Source: Brevundimonas mediterranea (lineage in GTDB: Bacteria > Pseudomonadota > Alphaproteobacteria > Caulobacterales > Caulobacteraceae). From it: a stretch of DNA of 64,000 nucleotides. The translations under genes and the position numbers were made by a program. Location of the stretch: assembly GCF_014196125.1 (NCBI RefSeq), contig NZ_JACIDA010000001.1, positions 1,426,001 through 1,490,000 of the forward strand. The letters are read 5' to 3'. Below the pieces are notes generated by a model. It was not told the origin of the DNA, searched no databases, and worked only from the letters and a program-made list of their open reading frames with translations. Shown piece after piece: positions 45,411-54,592 of this stretch. Each line of letters starts with the position of its first letter. Positions within the stretch are counted from its first letter, which is position 1.

Positions 45411-46685
45411 TTAGTGCGAGGCGGTCGTGGTCACTTCCGCCTTGGCCTTAGTGCGGGCGCAGGCGATGGCGAAGACGGTCAGGCCCACATAGCCCGCCAT
45501 CGGCACCAGGAAGGCCGGCTGAAGCGCGCCGGCGGCGTCGGCGATACGCGCCGCCACCTGCGGCAGCAGGGCGCCGCCGATGATGCCGAAGACCAGCAGG
45601 CCCGACGTCGCCGAGGTCGGCGCCGTGGACCGCTCCAGCGTCAGGGTGAAGATGGTCGGGAACATGATCGAGTTGAACAGGCCGATCGACAGGACCGCAT
45701 AGGCCGCCGTCGGTCCGCCGATCTGGCTGACCAGCAGGCAGAGCGCGGCCGCAGCGACGGTGCAGCAGGCCAGGACCACGCCGGGCGACACGCGCGACAG
45801 CACCCACGAGCCGATGAACCGGCCGACCATGGCGCCGCCCCAGTAGAGGGCGACCATCTTGCCCGCCGTCTCGATCGGGGCGTTCAGGATATCGGGGCTT
45901 TCCAGGAAGTTGGTCAGCATGCCGCCGATGGCCACTTCCGAACCGACATAGAGGAAGATCGCCAGGGCGCCAAAGATCGCCCAGGGCGAGGACAGGGCCT
46001 TCAGCGGCGAGACCGCCTCGGTCGCGGCCGGGGCCGCCACATTGATCTTCTTGCGGGCCGTGAAGATGAAGAAGGCCACGACGGCGAAGAAGGCGCCCAT
46101 GCCCAGGAAGGCCATGTCGATGCTGCGCAGCGACTGGGTGCGGGTCGCGGCCGTGACCACGGCGCCCGCGGCGAAGACGCCCCCCGTCAGCAGGACGTGC
46201 GACCCCAGCCACGGCCCGACCGTGGTGCCCAGGGAGTTGAAGGCCTGCGACAGGTTCAGACGGCTGGATGCGCCCTTGCGGCTGCCCAGTTCGGCGACCA
46301 GCGGATTGGCCGCGACCTGAAGCAGGGTGACGCCCGAGGCGATCACGAACAGGGCGATCAGAACGCCGGGGTACCAGTCGGCGGCCGTGGCGGCCGGCAC
46401 GATCAGACAGCCCGCCACCATGACCACCAGGGCGCCGATGATCGAACGGCTGTAGCCCAGCCGGCCCAGCACCGCCGCCGCCGGCAGGGACATCAGCCCA
46501 TAGGCGATGAACCAGGCGAAGGTGGTCAGAAAGGCCTCGGCGTTGTTCAGATCGAACACCCGCTTCACCGCCGCGATCAGCGGGTCGATCAGCGAGGTGG
46601 CGAAGCCCCAGGCGAAGAAGAGCGTGGTGACATAGGCGAAGGCCAGGGTCGTACCCTGGCGCTTGGCGGCCTCTGGAGCGGACAT
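45411..46685 (-). CDS. Sugar MFS transporter, FucP/GluP family
   Basis: The 424-residue protein has 12 predicted helices. FAWGFATSLIDPLIAAVKRVFDL at the start corresponds to the FucP-family segment that carries the proton-coupling acidic residue, and QVAANPLVAELG is the family's conserved loop. FucP/GluP carriers take up glucose, galactose or fucose by proton symport. Next to the maltodextrin locus it could bring in glucose released in the periplasm. It lies in line with the TonB receptor gene, 215 bp downstream of it behind a terminator. Confidence 0.9.
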   Translation of the reverse strand: MSAPEAAKRQGTTLAFAYVTTLFFAWGFATSLIDPLIAAVKRVFDLNNAEAFLTTFAWFIAYGLMSLPAAAVLGRLGYSRSIIGALVVMVAGCLIVPAATAADWYPGVLIALFVIASGVTLLQVAANPLVAELGSRKGASSRLNLSQAFNSLGTTVGPWLGSHVLLTGGVFAAGAVVTAATRTQSLRSIDMAFLGMGAFFAVVAFFIFTARKKINVAAPAATEAVSPLKALSSPWAIFGALAIFLYVGSEVAIGGMLTNFLESPDILNAPIETAGKMVALYWGGAMVGRFIGSWVLSRVSPGVVLACCTVAAAALCLLVSQIGGPTAAYAVLSIGLFNSIMFPTIFTLTLERSTAPTSATSGLLVFGIIGGALLPQVAARIADAAGALQPAFLVPMAGYVGLTVFAIACARTKAKAEVTTTASH

Positions 46686-46844
46686 GAATTCCCCCTGCGG
46701 ATAGAACTAAGGACGGCCGCGCTTTCCCCGCGCGGTTCTGGTCGCCTTGGTTCGGGCATCGCGGACGCGCCGTCCAGCGGAAAAACACAGGCTGTAACCA
46801 AACTTGGGCGGCGGCGACCAGCGGCGGGGGCGATAGGCCAGGGC

Positions 46845-46880
46845 CAAAAAGAAAGGGCCGCCTCGTTTCCGGGGCGGCCC
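46845..46880 (-). terminator. Intrinsic terminator of the TonB-dependent receptor gene
   Basis: On the minus strand GGGCCGCC and GGCGGCCC form an 8-bp stem (46873-46880 with 46855-46862), followed by TTTCTTTTT. It lies 20 bp after the receptor stop. Confidence 0.75.
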
Positions 46881-46900
46881 AAGTTTGCTCAGGGGAGAAA

Positions 46901-49732
46901 TCAGAAGCGGTAGTTCATGCCCACCGCGAAGGTCCGGCCGTAGCTCTGATAATCGATGGTCCGGCGCTCATCGCCGTTCTCGAAGGTCTTGAACGGCTCG
47001 TCGGTCAGGTTGTTGACCTGGGCCAGGATCGACAGGCCTTCCAGGGGCCCCGACTGGAACTCGTAGCCCACCTGGGCGTCAACGACGGTTTCCGCCGCGA
47101 CCGAGCGCAGGGTGCGGCCGTTGCCGAAGCCGGCGACCTCGCCCAGGAAGTCCGAACGGTAACGACCCGAGACGCGCGCCTGGAAACCGTAACGCTCATA
47201 GTAGAGCGTGCCGTTCATGACCGTCTCCGACAGGCCCGGCAGGGTGGTGGGCGGGTTGGCGGGATCCGGCTGGACCTCGCTGTCCGTCTGCGAGGCGCTG
47301 AACACGCCGCCGAATCCTTCCAGCGCCGGGTGGAAGATATCAAACGGCGCGGAGACCGAGAATTCCAGGCCCTTGATCCAGCCGCCGTCGCCGTTCTCAG
47401 GCGTGGTGAGAACACCTTCATTGATCACGGGCGTGACGCCGCCGGTCGGATAGCCGGTGAAATCGAACAGCACGCTGCGCGTGTAGACGTAGCTTTCCAG
47501 GTTTTTGTAGAAGGCCGCCAGCGAGACATAGCCCTTGCGGTTGGCGAAGTACTTCTCGAACGAGACGTCGACCACATCGGCGATGAAGGGCTTCAGCTCG
47601 GGATTTCCGCCGCCGCCCCCCCAGGGCGAGTTCTGGGTCGGCGTCGCATTTGCGTTGTTGTTGCCCGCGTTGAACGAGAAATTCCGCGAGGCGCGCATGT
47701 CGTCCATCCGCGGACGCGCCAGGGTGCGGGCGACAGCGAAGCGGGCGAACATGTCGTCGCCGACTTCCAGGATGAAGTTCGAGCTGGGCAGGATTTCCAG
47801 ATATTCCGCGCCGCCGGTGAGCTCGGCGACGGCGGCCACGCCCTGGCTGATCTGCTGGGCCTCAAAGCCTTGTCCCTGCTGGTCGGTGTAGACGAACTGC
47901 ATGCCGACGTTGCCGGTCAGCGGCAGGCCGAACAGATTGTGGTCGATGTTGGCGCGGACATAGGCGGTCGACACCTTTTCCGTCACTTCCCAGTTGCCGG
48001 CGGCGACGTCGGCGTTCGGGTTGCGCACCAGGTCCAGCAGACCGCTGTTGACCAGGCCCAGGGCGTCATAGCTGAGCACCTGAGAGATGCCGAGATAGCC
48101 CAGGTCGGTCGGCGCCAGCAGATATTCCGACGGCACGAACAGGTCCCCGCCGCCCGGGACGCCGAGGTAATACTGATCGTTGACGAAGCTCTTGCTGCGT
48201 TCCGAGTAGTTCACGCCGAAGTCGATCGACTTGAACGGGCTCTGGTGCAGGGTGCGGCTTGCGGTGAGACGGGCGGCCTTGATCTCGTCCTCGATGGACG
48301 GGGTGTTCATGTAGCCGACCTGGCCGCCGGGAATGACGTCCGAGCCCCAGCCCTGGGCGCTGGTGATGCGGATCAGGGTCGGATCGGCGTAGTCCAGCTG
48401 GCTGGTGAAGCGGGTGACGCCGTCGTCGGTCAGCTCGAAGCCCAGGGTATCCAGCGCGCCATTGATGTTACGGCCTGTCCCCCCGTTGGTTTCCAAGATG
48501 ATGTCGTTCCGCTCGACCTTCGAATAGTTGACGTCCAGACCCAGGGTCCAGTCGTCGTTGGCGACGAACTCGGTGTTCCAGCCCAGGGCCGTGATGTTGC
48601 TGTCGCGCTTGTTCAGGTCGTTGCGGACGACGCCCTTGATGTTGTCCCAGGTGCCGGCGACGATCAGGCCGTCTTCGACCGTATAGCCAGGGCGCAGCGA
48701 TGGGCCGGGACGGCAAACGTTGGGCGTGGCGACGTTGTTGGTGATCTGGCAGCCGCCCAGAACCGTGTTGGTACGTCCCGGGCTTTCCGCCAGACCGCCC
48801 CAGGCCAGCGGGAATTCGATGCCGCGCAGGACCTGAGTGTTCTTGAACTCGGAATAGAAGGCGTCGATCGTCGAGTGGATGCGGTCGTTCGGACGCCATT
48901 CCAGCACGCCCATATAGCCGTCGCGCTCCAGCTCAGACGACATGACATAGGGTTTGACGCCGCCGGTCAGCAGATTGCCATCGGAATAGTTCGGATAGCC
49001 CCAGGCGTTGAACCGCTCGGACTGATAGGGCGAGCTCATGTGGGCGTAGCCCAGGGCGACGCCCAGGGTCCCGTCCATGAACTGGTCGATGTAGGAGATT
49101 GTGTAGCGGTCGCCGCTGTCGGTCGTGCCCGAGTTCAGGGCGCCGATGTCGTTCCACTCGTGGCGATAGTTCACGGCGATGGCCTGCCGGCCATAGGCCA
49201 GGGGCCGGACGGTGCGCAGGTCGACGGTGCCGGCCAGGCCCTGGCCGACCAGGGCCGAATCCGGGGTCTTGTAGACGACGACGCTGCCCAGCAGTTCAGA
49301 GGGGAACTGGTCGAACTCGACACCGCGGTTGTCGCCGGTGGTGACAAGTTCGCGGCCGTTCAGCAGGGCGGTGGTGAAGTCCGGGCCGAGGCCGCGGATG
49401 GAGATCTGCTGGCTGCGACCGTCGAGGCGCTGCATGGTCACGCCCGGCAGGCGGGCCAGGGATTCGGCGATGGAGACGTCGGGCAGCTTGCCGATGTCCT
49501 CTGCCGAAATGACTTCCACGATAGAGGTGTTGTTGGCCTTGGCCGAGATCGAAGCCTCGATCGAGCGACGAATGCCGGTGACGACGATTTCGCCGACTTC
49601 CGCAGGCTGTTCGTCGGCCTGGGTCGTCGCTGCGGCGGTTTGCGCCTGGGCGCTGCTGACGGCCACGAGCGCGGCGGCGCCGAATGCGGCGCCCGACAGC
49701 AGGCGCACGCGCCGATTGAGACGTTGAGACAT
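46901..49732 (-). CDS. malA: TonB-dependent outer-membrane receptor, MalA-like (maltodextrin uptake)
   Basis: ATG 49732 follows GGGAGG by six bases and gives 943 residues with a signal peptide ending SSAQAQ. After it come a TonB-box-like VGEIVVTGIRRSIEASISAK, the plug domain (VISAEDIGKLPDVSIAESLARLPGVTMQRLDG), and a 22-strand barrel ending in the aromatic FAVGMNYRF. The opening 'IVVTGIRRSIEASISAK..SIVEVISAEDIGKLPD' is typical of carbohydrate receptors of Caulobacterales and Xanthomonadales. Its place next to amylase and LacI genes matches MalA of Caulobacter crescentus, which imports maltodextrins. The symbol rests on this synteny. Confidence 0.9.
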   Translation of the reverse strand: MSQRLNRRVRLLSGAAFGAAALVAVSSAQAQTAAATTQADEQPAEVGEIVVTGIRRSIEASISAKANNTSIVEVISAEDIGKLPDVSIAESLARLPGVTMQRLDGRSQQISIRGLGPDFTTALLNGRELVTTGDNRGVEFDQFPSELLGSVVVYKTPDSALVGQGLAGTVDLRTVRPLAYGRQAIAVNYRHEWNDIGALNSGTTDSGDRYTISYIDQFMDGTLGVALGYAHMSSPYQSERFNAWGYPNYSDGNLLTGGVKPYVMSSELERDGYMGVLEWRPNDRIHSTIDAFYSEFKNTQVLRGIEFPLAWGGLAESPGRTNTVLGGCQITNNVATPNVCRPGPSLRPGYTVEDGLIVAGTWDNIKGVVRNDLNKRDSNITALGWNTEFVANDDWTLGLDVNYSKVERNDIILETNGGTGRNINGALDTLGFELTDDGVTRFTSQLDYADPTLIRITSAQGWGSDVIPGGQVGYMNTPSIEDEIKAARLTASRTLHQSPFKSIDFGVNYSERSKSFVNDQYYLGVPGGGDLFVPSEYLLAPTDLGYLGISQVLSYDALGLVNSGLLDLVRNPNADVAAGNWEVTEKVSTAYVRANIDHNLFGLPLTGNVGMQFVYTDQQGQGFEAQQISQGVAAVAELTGGAEYLEILPSSNFILEVGDDMFARFAVARTLARPRMDDMRASRNFSFNAGNNNANATPTQNSPWGGGGGNPELKPFIADVVDVSFEKYFANRKGYVSLAAFYKNLESYVYTRSVLFDFTGYPTGGVTPVINEGVLTTPENGDGGWIKGLEFSVSAPFDIFHPALEGFGGVFSASQTDSEVQPDPANPPTTLPGLSETVMNGTLYYERYGFQARVSGRYRSDFLGEVAGFGNGRTLRSVAAETVVDAQVGYEFQSGPLEGLSILAQVNNLTDEPFKTFENGDERRTIDYQSYGRTFAVGMNYRF

Positions 49733-49784
49733 TGTCATCCTCCCTTGGGGCTGCCGCGATTCTGAATGTCGCAGCCGAAGCCTT

Positions 49785-49800
49785 CGCAAAAATATGCAAA
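49785..49800. promoter_or_regulatory. Paired TGCAAA-type box before the receptor gene
   Basis: CGCAAAAATATGCAAA holds two half-sites 10 bp apart, 53 bp upstream of the receptor ATG. The same kind of pair occurs before the amylase and LacI/GH97 genes, suggesting a common regulator, most simply the locus LacI protein. Confidence 0.5.
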
Positions 49801-49957
49801 CATCGGGCATTCTTGCAAGCAGTTAATGTGAGGGGCGTAATTTCGCCCCACCCGAACCACCGCAAACAGCCCGCAATCCTTAGCTTGGCGGGAGAGTCGT
49901 GCCGATTACCTGCTGCAATGCAGCATTCTAATCCGCGTTGACAGGGGCCGTCTGGAC

Positions 49958-49973
49958 TGCAAAATCTTGCAAA
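49958..49973. promoter_or_regulatory. Paired TGCAAA box before the amylase gene
   Basis: TGCAAAATCTTGCAAA has two exact TGCAAA half-sites 10 bp apart, 45 bp upstream of the amylase ATG. Confidence 0.5.
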
Positions 49974-50018
49974 TCGATCTGGAAGGCTTTGCACTTTCTG
50001 GACAGGGAGAACGACAGG

Positions 50019-51839
50019 ATGACCCTCGCCCGACAATGGAAGACCCCGGCGCGCGCCATGATCGCGGCGGCGGCGCTGTTCGCCTCGACCTCTCCCCTGC
50101 CCGTCCACGCCCAGTCGGTCGCGCCGGACGTCCTGACCGCCCTGCGCCAGCGCCCGCCCCAGGACGAGGTCATCTATTTCCTGCTGCCCGACCGTTTCGC
50201 CAACGGCGATCCCTCGAACGACCATGGCGGCTATGCGCCCGAGCGGCTGAAGAGCGGCTTCGACCCGTCCGACACCGATTTCTACCACGGCGGCGATCTG
50301 GCCGGCGTGACCCAGAGGCTGGACTATATCCAGGGCCTGGGCGCCACCGCGGTGTGGCTTGCGCCCATCTTCAAGAACAAGCCGGTCCAGTCGCACGGCA
50401 ACTACACGGGTGCGGCGCACCACGGCTATTGGATCACCGACTTCACGGCTGTCGATCCGCATTTCGGCGACGAGTCGGCGATGCGCGCCCTGGTCGATGC
50501 GGCCCATGCGCGGGGCATGAAGGTCTATCTGGACATCGTCGCCAACCACACGGCGGACGTGATCCGCTATCGCGAGTGCCCGGACCGGCCCTGCGAATAC
50601 CGCAGCCGGGCCGACTATCCCTACACCCGTCGCGGCGGGCTGGACGGGGCGGCGATCAACGCGGGTTTCGACGGGCGGGACTTCTCGCGCCTGACCCGGC
50701 CCGACTACGCCTATACGCCCTATGTCCCGGCGGGCGAGGAGAAGGCCAAGGTTCCGGCCTGGCTGAACGACCCGATCCATTATCATAACCGGGGCGACAG
50801 CACGTTTGCGGGCGAGAGCTCGCTGGACGGGGACTTCGCCGGCCTGGACGATCTGCTGACCGAGGATCCGGTCGTGATCCAGGGCATGATCGACGTCTTC
50901 GGCGGCTGGATCGACAAGTACGGGATCGACGGCTACCGCATCGACACCGCCCGCCACGTGAACCCCGAGTTCTGGCAGGCCTTCATCCCCGCCATGCTGG
51001 AGCGGGCGCGGGCCAAGGGAATCCCGAACTTCCACATCTTCGGCGAGGTCTATGACCACGACCCGGCGGTCACGGCGCGCTTCACGCGGGTGGACGGCTA
51101 TCCCGCCGTGCTGGACTTCCCCTTCCAGAAGACGGCAGTGGACGTCGCCTCGGGCAAGACGGGGACCGACATCCTGGCCAAGCTGTTCGCCGCCGACGCC
51201 ATCTACGCCAAGGGGGCGGACACGGCCGCCATCCTGCCGACCTTCCTGGGCAACCACGATATGGGCCGGGTCGGCTTCTTCGTGAAACAGGCCAATCCGG
51301 ACGCGGGCGAGGCCGAAATCCTGGCGCGGGTGAAACTGGCCCACGCCCTGATGATGTTCAGCCGCGGCGTGCCGACCCTGTACTACGGCGACGAACAGGG
51401 CTTCGCCGGCGCCGGCGGTTACGGGAACTCGCGCCAGGACATGTTCGCCAGCCAGACGGCCGTCTATGCGGCGGAGCAACCCATCGGCGGTCGCCAGCCG
51501 GCCTATTCGACTGAAGCCCCCCTCTACACGGCCATTGCCGAGATGGCCCGGATCCGCGCTGCGGAACCGGCGCTGCGCCACGGCCGTCAGGTCGTCCGCG
51601 CCGCCGACGACGCGCCGGGCCTGTTCGCCCTGTCCCGCCTCGACGAGACCGGCGGAGAGACCCTGGTCCTGTTCAACACCTCGACCACCGCCGTCACCGC
51701 ACAGGTTGAGGTGGAGCCCGCATCGCTACGGTGGCAAGCTGTTCGCGGCGACTGCGCGGCCGAGGCCTCGGCGCCGGCCAGCTACGCCGTCCGCATCGCC
51801 CCTCTCGACTATCTGATCTGCAAGAGCACGCCCAAGTGA
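50019..51839 (+). CDS. Alpha-amylase family (GH13) enzyme, periplasmic
   Basis: ATG 50019 gives 606 residues with a signal peptide ending PLPVHAQ. The GH13 regions are present: DIVANHTAD (region I), GYRIDTARH with the nucleophile Asp (II), HIFGEVYD with the acid/base Glu (III), and LGNHDMGR with the third Asp (IV). A C-terminal beta domain follows. The start region PPQDEVIYFLLPDRFANGDPSND is typical of maltodextrin-cleaving or cyclodextrinase-type amylases. It probably trims imported maltodextrins in the periplasm. The stop overlaps the next start (GTGA). Confidence 0.93.
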   Translation: MTLARQWKTPARAMIAAAALFASTSPLPVHAQSVAPDVLTALRQRPPQDEVIYFLLPDRFANGDPSNDHGGYAPERLKSGFDPSDTDFYHGGDLAGVTQRLDYIQGLGATAVWLAPIFKNKPVQSHGNYTGAAHHGYWITDFTAVDPHFGDESAMRALVDAAHARGMKVYLDIVANHTADVIRYRECPDRPCEYRSRADYPYTRRGGLDGAAINAGFDGRDFSRLTRPDYAYTPYVPAGEEKAKVPAWLNDPIHYHNRGDSTFAGESSLDGDFAGLDDLLTEDPVVIQGMIDVFGGWIDKYGIDGYRIDTARHVNPEFWQAFIPAMLERARAKGIPNFHIFGEVYDHDPAVTARFTRVDGYPAVLDFPFQKTAVDVASGKTGTDILAKLFAADAIYAKGADTAAILPTFLGNHDMGRVGFFVKQANPDAGEAEILARVKLAHALMMFSRGVPTLYYGDEQGFAGAGGYGNSRQDMFASQTAVYAAEQPIGGRQPAYSTEAPLYTAIAEMARIRAAEPALRHGRQVVRAADDAPGLFALSRLDETGGETLVLFNTSTTAVTAQVEVEPASLRWQAVRGDCAAEASAPASYAVRIAPLDYLICKSTPK

Positions 51840-53470
51840 ACGCCCACACCCTCGACCTCGCGACCGCCGCCCAGCCGGCGACCGCCCACACTGAATGGTG
51901 GCGGGGTGCGGTGCTGTACCAGATCTATCCCCGCAGCTTCGCCGATGCGAACAACGACGGAGTGGGCGACCTGAAGGGGATCACCCAGCATCTGGACCAT
52001 GTCGCCTCGCTGGGCGTGGACGGGATCTGGCTGTCGCCCTTCTTCACCTCGCCGATGAAGGACTTCGGCTATGACGTCGCCGACTATTGCGACGTCGATC
52101 CGATCTTCGGGACCCTGGCCGATTTCGACTCCCTGGTGGCCCGCGCCCATGCGCTGGGCCTGAAGGTGGTAATCGACCAGGTCTTCTCGCATACCTCGGA
52201 CGAGCATCCGTGGTTCCTGGACAGCCGCGCGTCGCGCAGCGGGCCGCACGCCGACTGGTACGTCTGGGCCGACGCCAAGCCGGACGGCTCGCCGCCGTCG
52301 AACTGGCAGTCGGTGTTCGGCGGTCCGGCCTGGACCTGGAACGCCCGGCGCGGCCAGTACTATATGCACAACTTCCTGGCCTCCCAGCCTCAGTTGAACG
52401 TGCGCAATCCGGCGGTTCAGGACGCCCTGATCGCGGCGGCCCGCTTCTGGCTGGACCGAGGGGTGGACGGCTTCCGGCTGGACGCCATCAATTTCTCCAT
52501 CCACGACCTGAAGCTGACCGACAATCCGCCGATCAACGACGGCAAGAAGCGCACCCGTCCGTTCGACTTCCAGGACAAGATCAATAATCAGAGCCAGCCC
52601 GAGATCATCGGCTTCCTGAACCGGATCCGCACCCTGACCGACAGCTACGAGGGCCGGTTCACCGTCGCCGAGGTCGGCGGCGACCATGCCGACCGTGAGA
52701 TGAAGGAATACACCGCCGGGACCGACCGCCTGCACTCGGCCTATGGCTTCCTGTATCTCTACGCCGATGCGCTGAAGAGCGAACTGGTCGCGCAGGGCGA
52801 GACCATGTGGCCGGACCAGCAGGGCGAAGGCTGGCCGTCCTGGACCTTCTCGAACCACGACGCGCCGCGCGCCGTGTCGCGCTGGGCCCAGGGCCGGGAT
52901 CGCAAGGCCTTCGCCGAGATGGCCCTGTTGCTGCTGGTCTGCCTGCGCGGGAACGTCTTCGTCTATCAGGGCGAGGAACTGGGCCTGCCCCAGGCCGAGG
53001 TGCCGTTCGAGCGGCTGGTCGATCCCGAGGCTATCGCCAACTGGCCCGAGACCCTGGGCCGCGACGGCGCCCGCACCCCCATGCCCTGGCATGCGGACCA
53101 GACCAACGCCGGCTTCTCCACCGTCGAGCCCTGGCTGCCGGTCGATTCCCGCCACCTGCCGCTGGCGGTGGACGCGCAGGAGGCCGATCCGGCCTCGACC
53201 CTGCAGGTCGCGCGCGAGGTCATCCGCCTGCGTCATCAGCATCCGGCCCTACGCTATGGCGGAATGGAGCTGATCGAGACGCCGGGCCTGCTGGTGTTCG
53301 AACGCCAGGAGCGGGGCGGCTCGCACGAACGGCTGCTGTGCGTCTTCAACCTGGGCCACGACACAGTGCGCTGGAGCCCGCCAGCCGGGGCGACGCAGAT
53401 CGAGGCGATCAACTTCGCCGGCGGCGACACCCTGCCCCCGCTCGCCGGACGGGTCTTCAGACTGGCATGA
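51836..53470 (+). CDS. Alpha-glucosidase, GH13 (subfamily 23-like), cytosolic
   Basis: GTG 51836 overlaps the amylase stop by 4 bp and gives 544 residues without signal peptide. The motifs WWRGAVLYQIYPRSFADANNDG, QVFSHTSDEHPWF, GFRLDAINF (nucleophile Asp), VAEVGG (acid/base Glu) and SNHDAPR are those of oligo-1,6-/alpha-1,4-glucosidases. It would split maltose and short dextrins to glucose in the cytosol after uptake. It ends 5 bp before the convergent LacI gene. Confidence 0.95.
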   Translation: MNAHTLDLATAAQPATAHTEWWRGAVLYQIYPRSFADANNDGVGDLKGITQHLDHVASLGVDGIWLSPFFTSPMKDFGYDVADYCDVDPIFGTLADFDSLVARAHALGLKVVIDQVFSHTSDEHPWFLDSRASRSGPHADWYVWADAKPDGSPPSNWQSVFGGPAWTWNARRGQYYMHNFLASQPQLNVRNPAVQDALIAAARFWLDRGVDGFRLDAINFSIHDLKLTDNPPINDGKKRTRPFDFQDKINNQSQPEIIGFLNRIRTLTDSYEGRFTVAEVGGDHADREMKEYTAGTDRLHSAYGFLYLYADALKSELVAQGETMWPDQQGEGWPSWTFSNHDAPRAVSRWAQGRDRKAFAEMALLLLVCLRGNVFVYQGEELGLPQAEVPFERLVDPEAIANWPETLGRDGARTPMPWHADQTNAGFSTVEPWLPVDSRHLPLAVDAQEADPASTLQVAREVIRLRHQHPALRYGGMELIETPGLLVFERQERGGSHERLLCVFNLGHDTVRWSPPAGATQIEAINFAGGDTLPPLAGRVFRLA

Positions 53471-53475
53471 GCCGG

Positions 53476-54489
53476 TCAGCCGCCACAGGTCTCGCGAACG
53501 ATCAGATCGGTGGGAACGCGTTCCGACCGACCGGCGGTCGCGCCCCCGTGGTCCAGCAGTTTGGACACCATCAGCCGACCCGCCTTCATCGTGTCCTGGG
53601 CGATGGTGGACAGGGCCGGGCGCGAGTAGCGGCTGAAGGGCACATTGTCGAAGCCGATCACCGAGACGTCGCCGGGAACGGTCAGACCGGCGTGTTCCAG
53701 CGCCCGCACCGCGCCCAGGGCGATCTGGTCGGAGGCCGCCACTACGCCGTCGAACCGCACGCCCCGGCGAACCAGGGCGTCCACGGCCGCCTCGGCGGAC
53801 TCGACCTCGAAATGGGCGGGGACGATCAGTTCGGCGTCGACCGACAGACCCGCCGCCTCCAGCGCCTCCAGATAGCCCCGGTGCCTCTGCATCGACTCGG
53901 GCGGATCCAGATCGCCCAAGAACACGATCCGCGTGCGCCCCAGCCGCGCCAGATGCGAGGTCGCGCGGCGACCGCCCGAGAAGTTGTCGGAGCCGATGGA
54001 GCAGTAATCCTGTTCCGGCAGATCGGCGCCCCAGACCACGAACCGATGATCGCCGGCCGCCAGCCGGTTGAAGGCGCCGTGCAGGCTGGACTGGCCCAGG
54101 AAGATCACGCCGTCGGCGCGGCTGGTGTTCATCGCCGCCGCCAGCTCGTCATAGGTGGCGGGCGAGATATGGCTCATCAGCAGGTCGCAGCCGCGTTCGC
54201 GCGCCGCCTCGCCCACCCCGGCCAGAAGCTCCAGGAAGAAGGGGTCGGAGATCCGGCCTTCCCGCCCCTGAGGCCGCGGCGTCACCAAGGCGATCGTGCC
54301 CTGGGCCCCGATCGGGCCGGCGGGCATGTAGCGGCGGAACGGGTAGTCGTGCTCCTTCGCCAGCTTCCAGATCAGCTGTTTGGTGCGGTCGTTGACGGCG
54401 GGGCTGTCGTTCAGCGCCCGCGAGGTGGTGGCGACCGACACCCCGGCCAGGCGCGCGATGTCTTCAAGTCGAGTGGTCTTGCGGCTCAA
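53476..54489 (-). CDS. LacI-family regulator of the maltodextrin locus
   Basis: The 337-residue protein opens with a complete LacI HTH and hinge (TTRLEDIARLAGVSVATTSRALNDS) followed by a periplasmic-binding-protein-like sugar domain with FDGVVAASDQIALGAVRALE and VSVIGFDNVPFSRY. Position inside the sugar locus makes it the probable repressor, released by maltose or a breakdown product. The divergent spacer to the GH97 gene carries a TGCAAA pair, which fits autoregulation. In Caulobacter crescentus a LacI-family gene occupies the same place. Confidence 0.92.
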   Translation of the reverse strand: MSRKTTRLEDIARLAGVSVATTSRALNDSPAVNDRTKQLIWKLAKEHDYPFRRYMPAGPIGAQGTIALVTPRPQGREGRISDPFFLELLAGVGEAARERGCDLLMSHISPATYDELAAAMNTSRADGVIFLGQSSLHGAFNRLAAGDHRFVVWGADLPEQDYCSIGSDNFSGGRRATSHLARLGRTRIVFLGDLDPPESMQRHRGYLEALEAAGLSVDAELIVPAHFEVESAEAAVDALVRRGVRFDGVVAASDQIALGAVRALEHAGLTVPGDVSVIGFDNVPFSRYSRPALSTIAQDTMKAGRLMVSKLLDHGGATAGRSERVPTDLIVRETCGG

Positions 54490-54521
54490 GGTCGCGGGTC
54501 CCCAGCACAGTCTGTTCTGAC

Positions 54522-54539
54522 TGCAAATTTTTCTGCAAA
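54522..54539. promoter_or_regulatory. Paired TGCAAA box between lacI-type and GH97 genes
   Basis: TGCAAATTTTTCTGCAAA holds two exact half-sites 12 bp apart, 32 bp before the LacI start and 53 bp before the GH97 start. The spacing differs by 2 bp from the other two pairs, so the grouping is less certain here. Confidence 0.4.
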
Positions 54540-54592
54540 CATTTCAGCCACCGTTCGCGGCGGTTGGCAAGAGGCGGCGTAACGGAGTTCCC

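Noticed and set aside
41570..49765. Long plus-strand frames opposite the RND adaptor/pump (41570-44338) and the TonB receptor (47330-49765)
   Set aside because: Same low-complexity Gly/Asp/Arg composition and no domains; the minus-strand genes are unambiguous.
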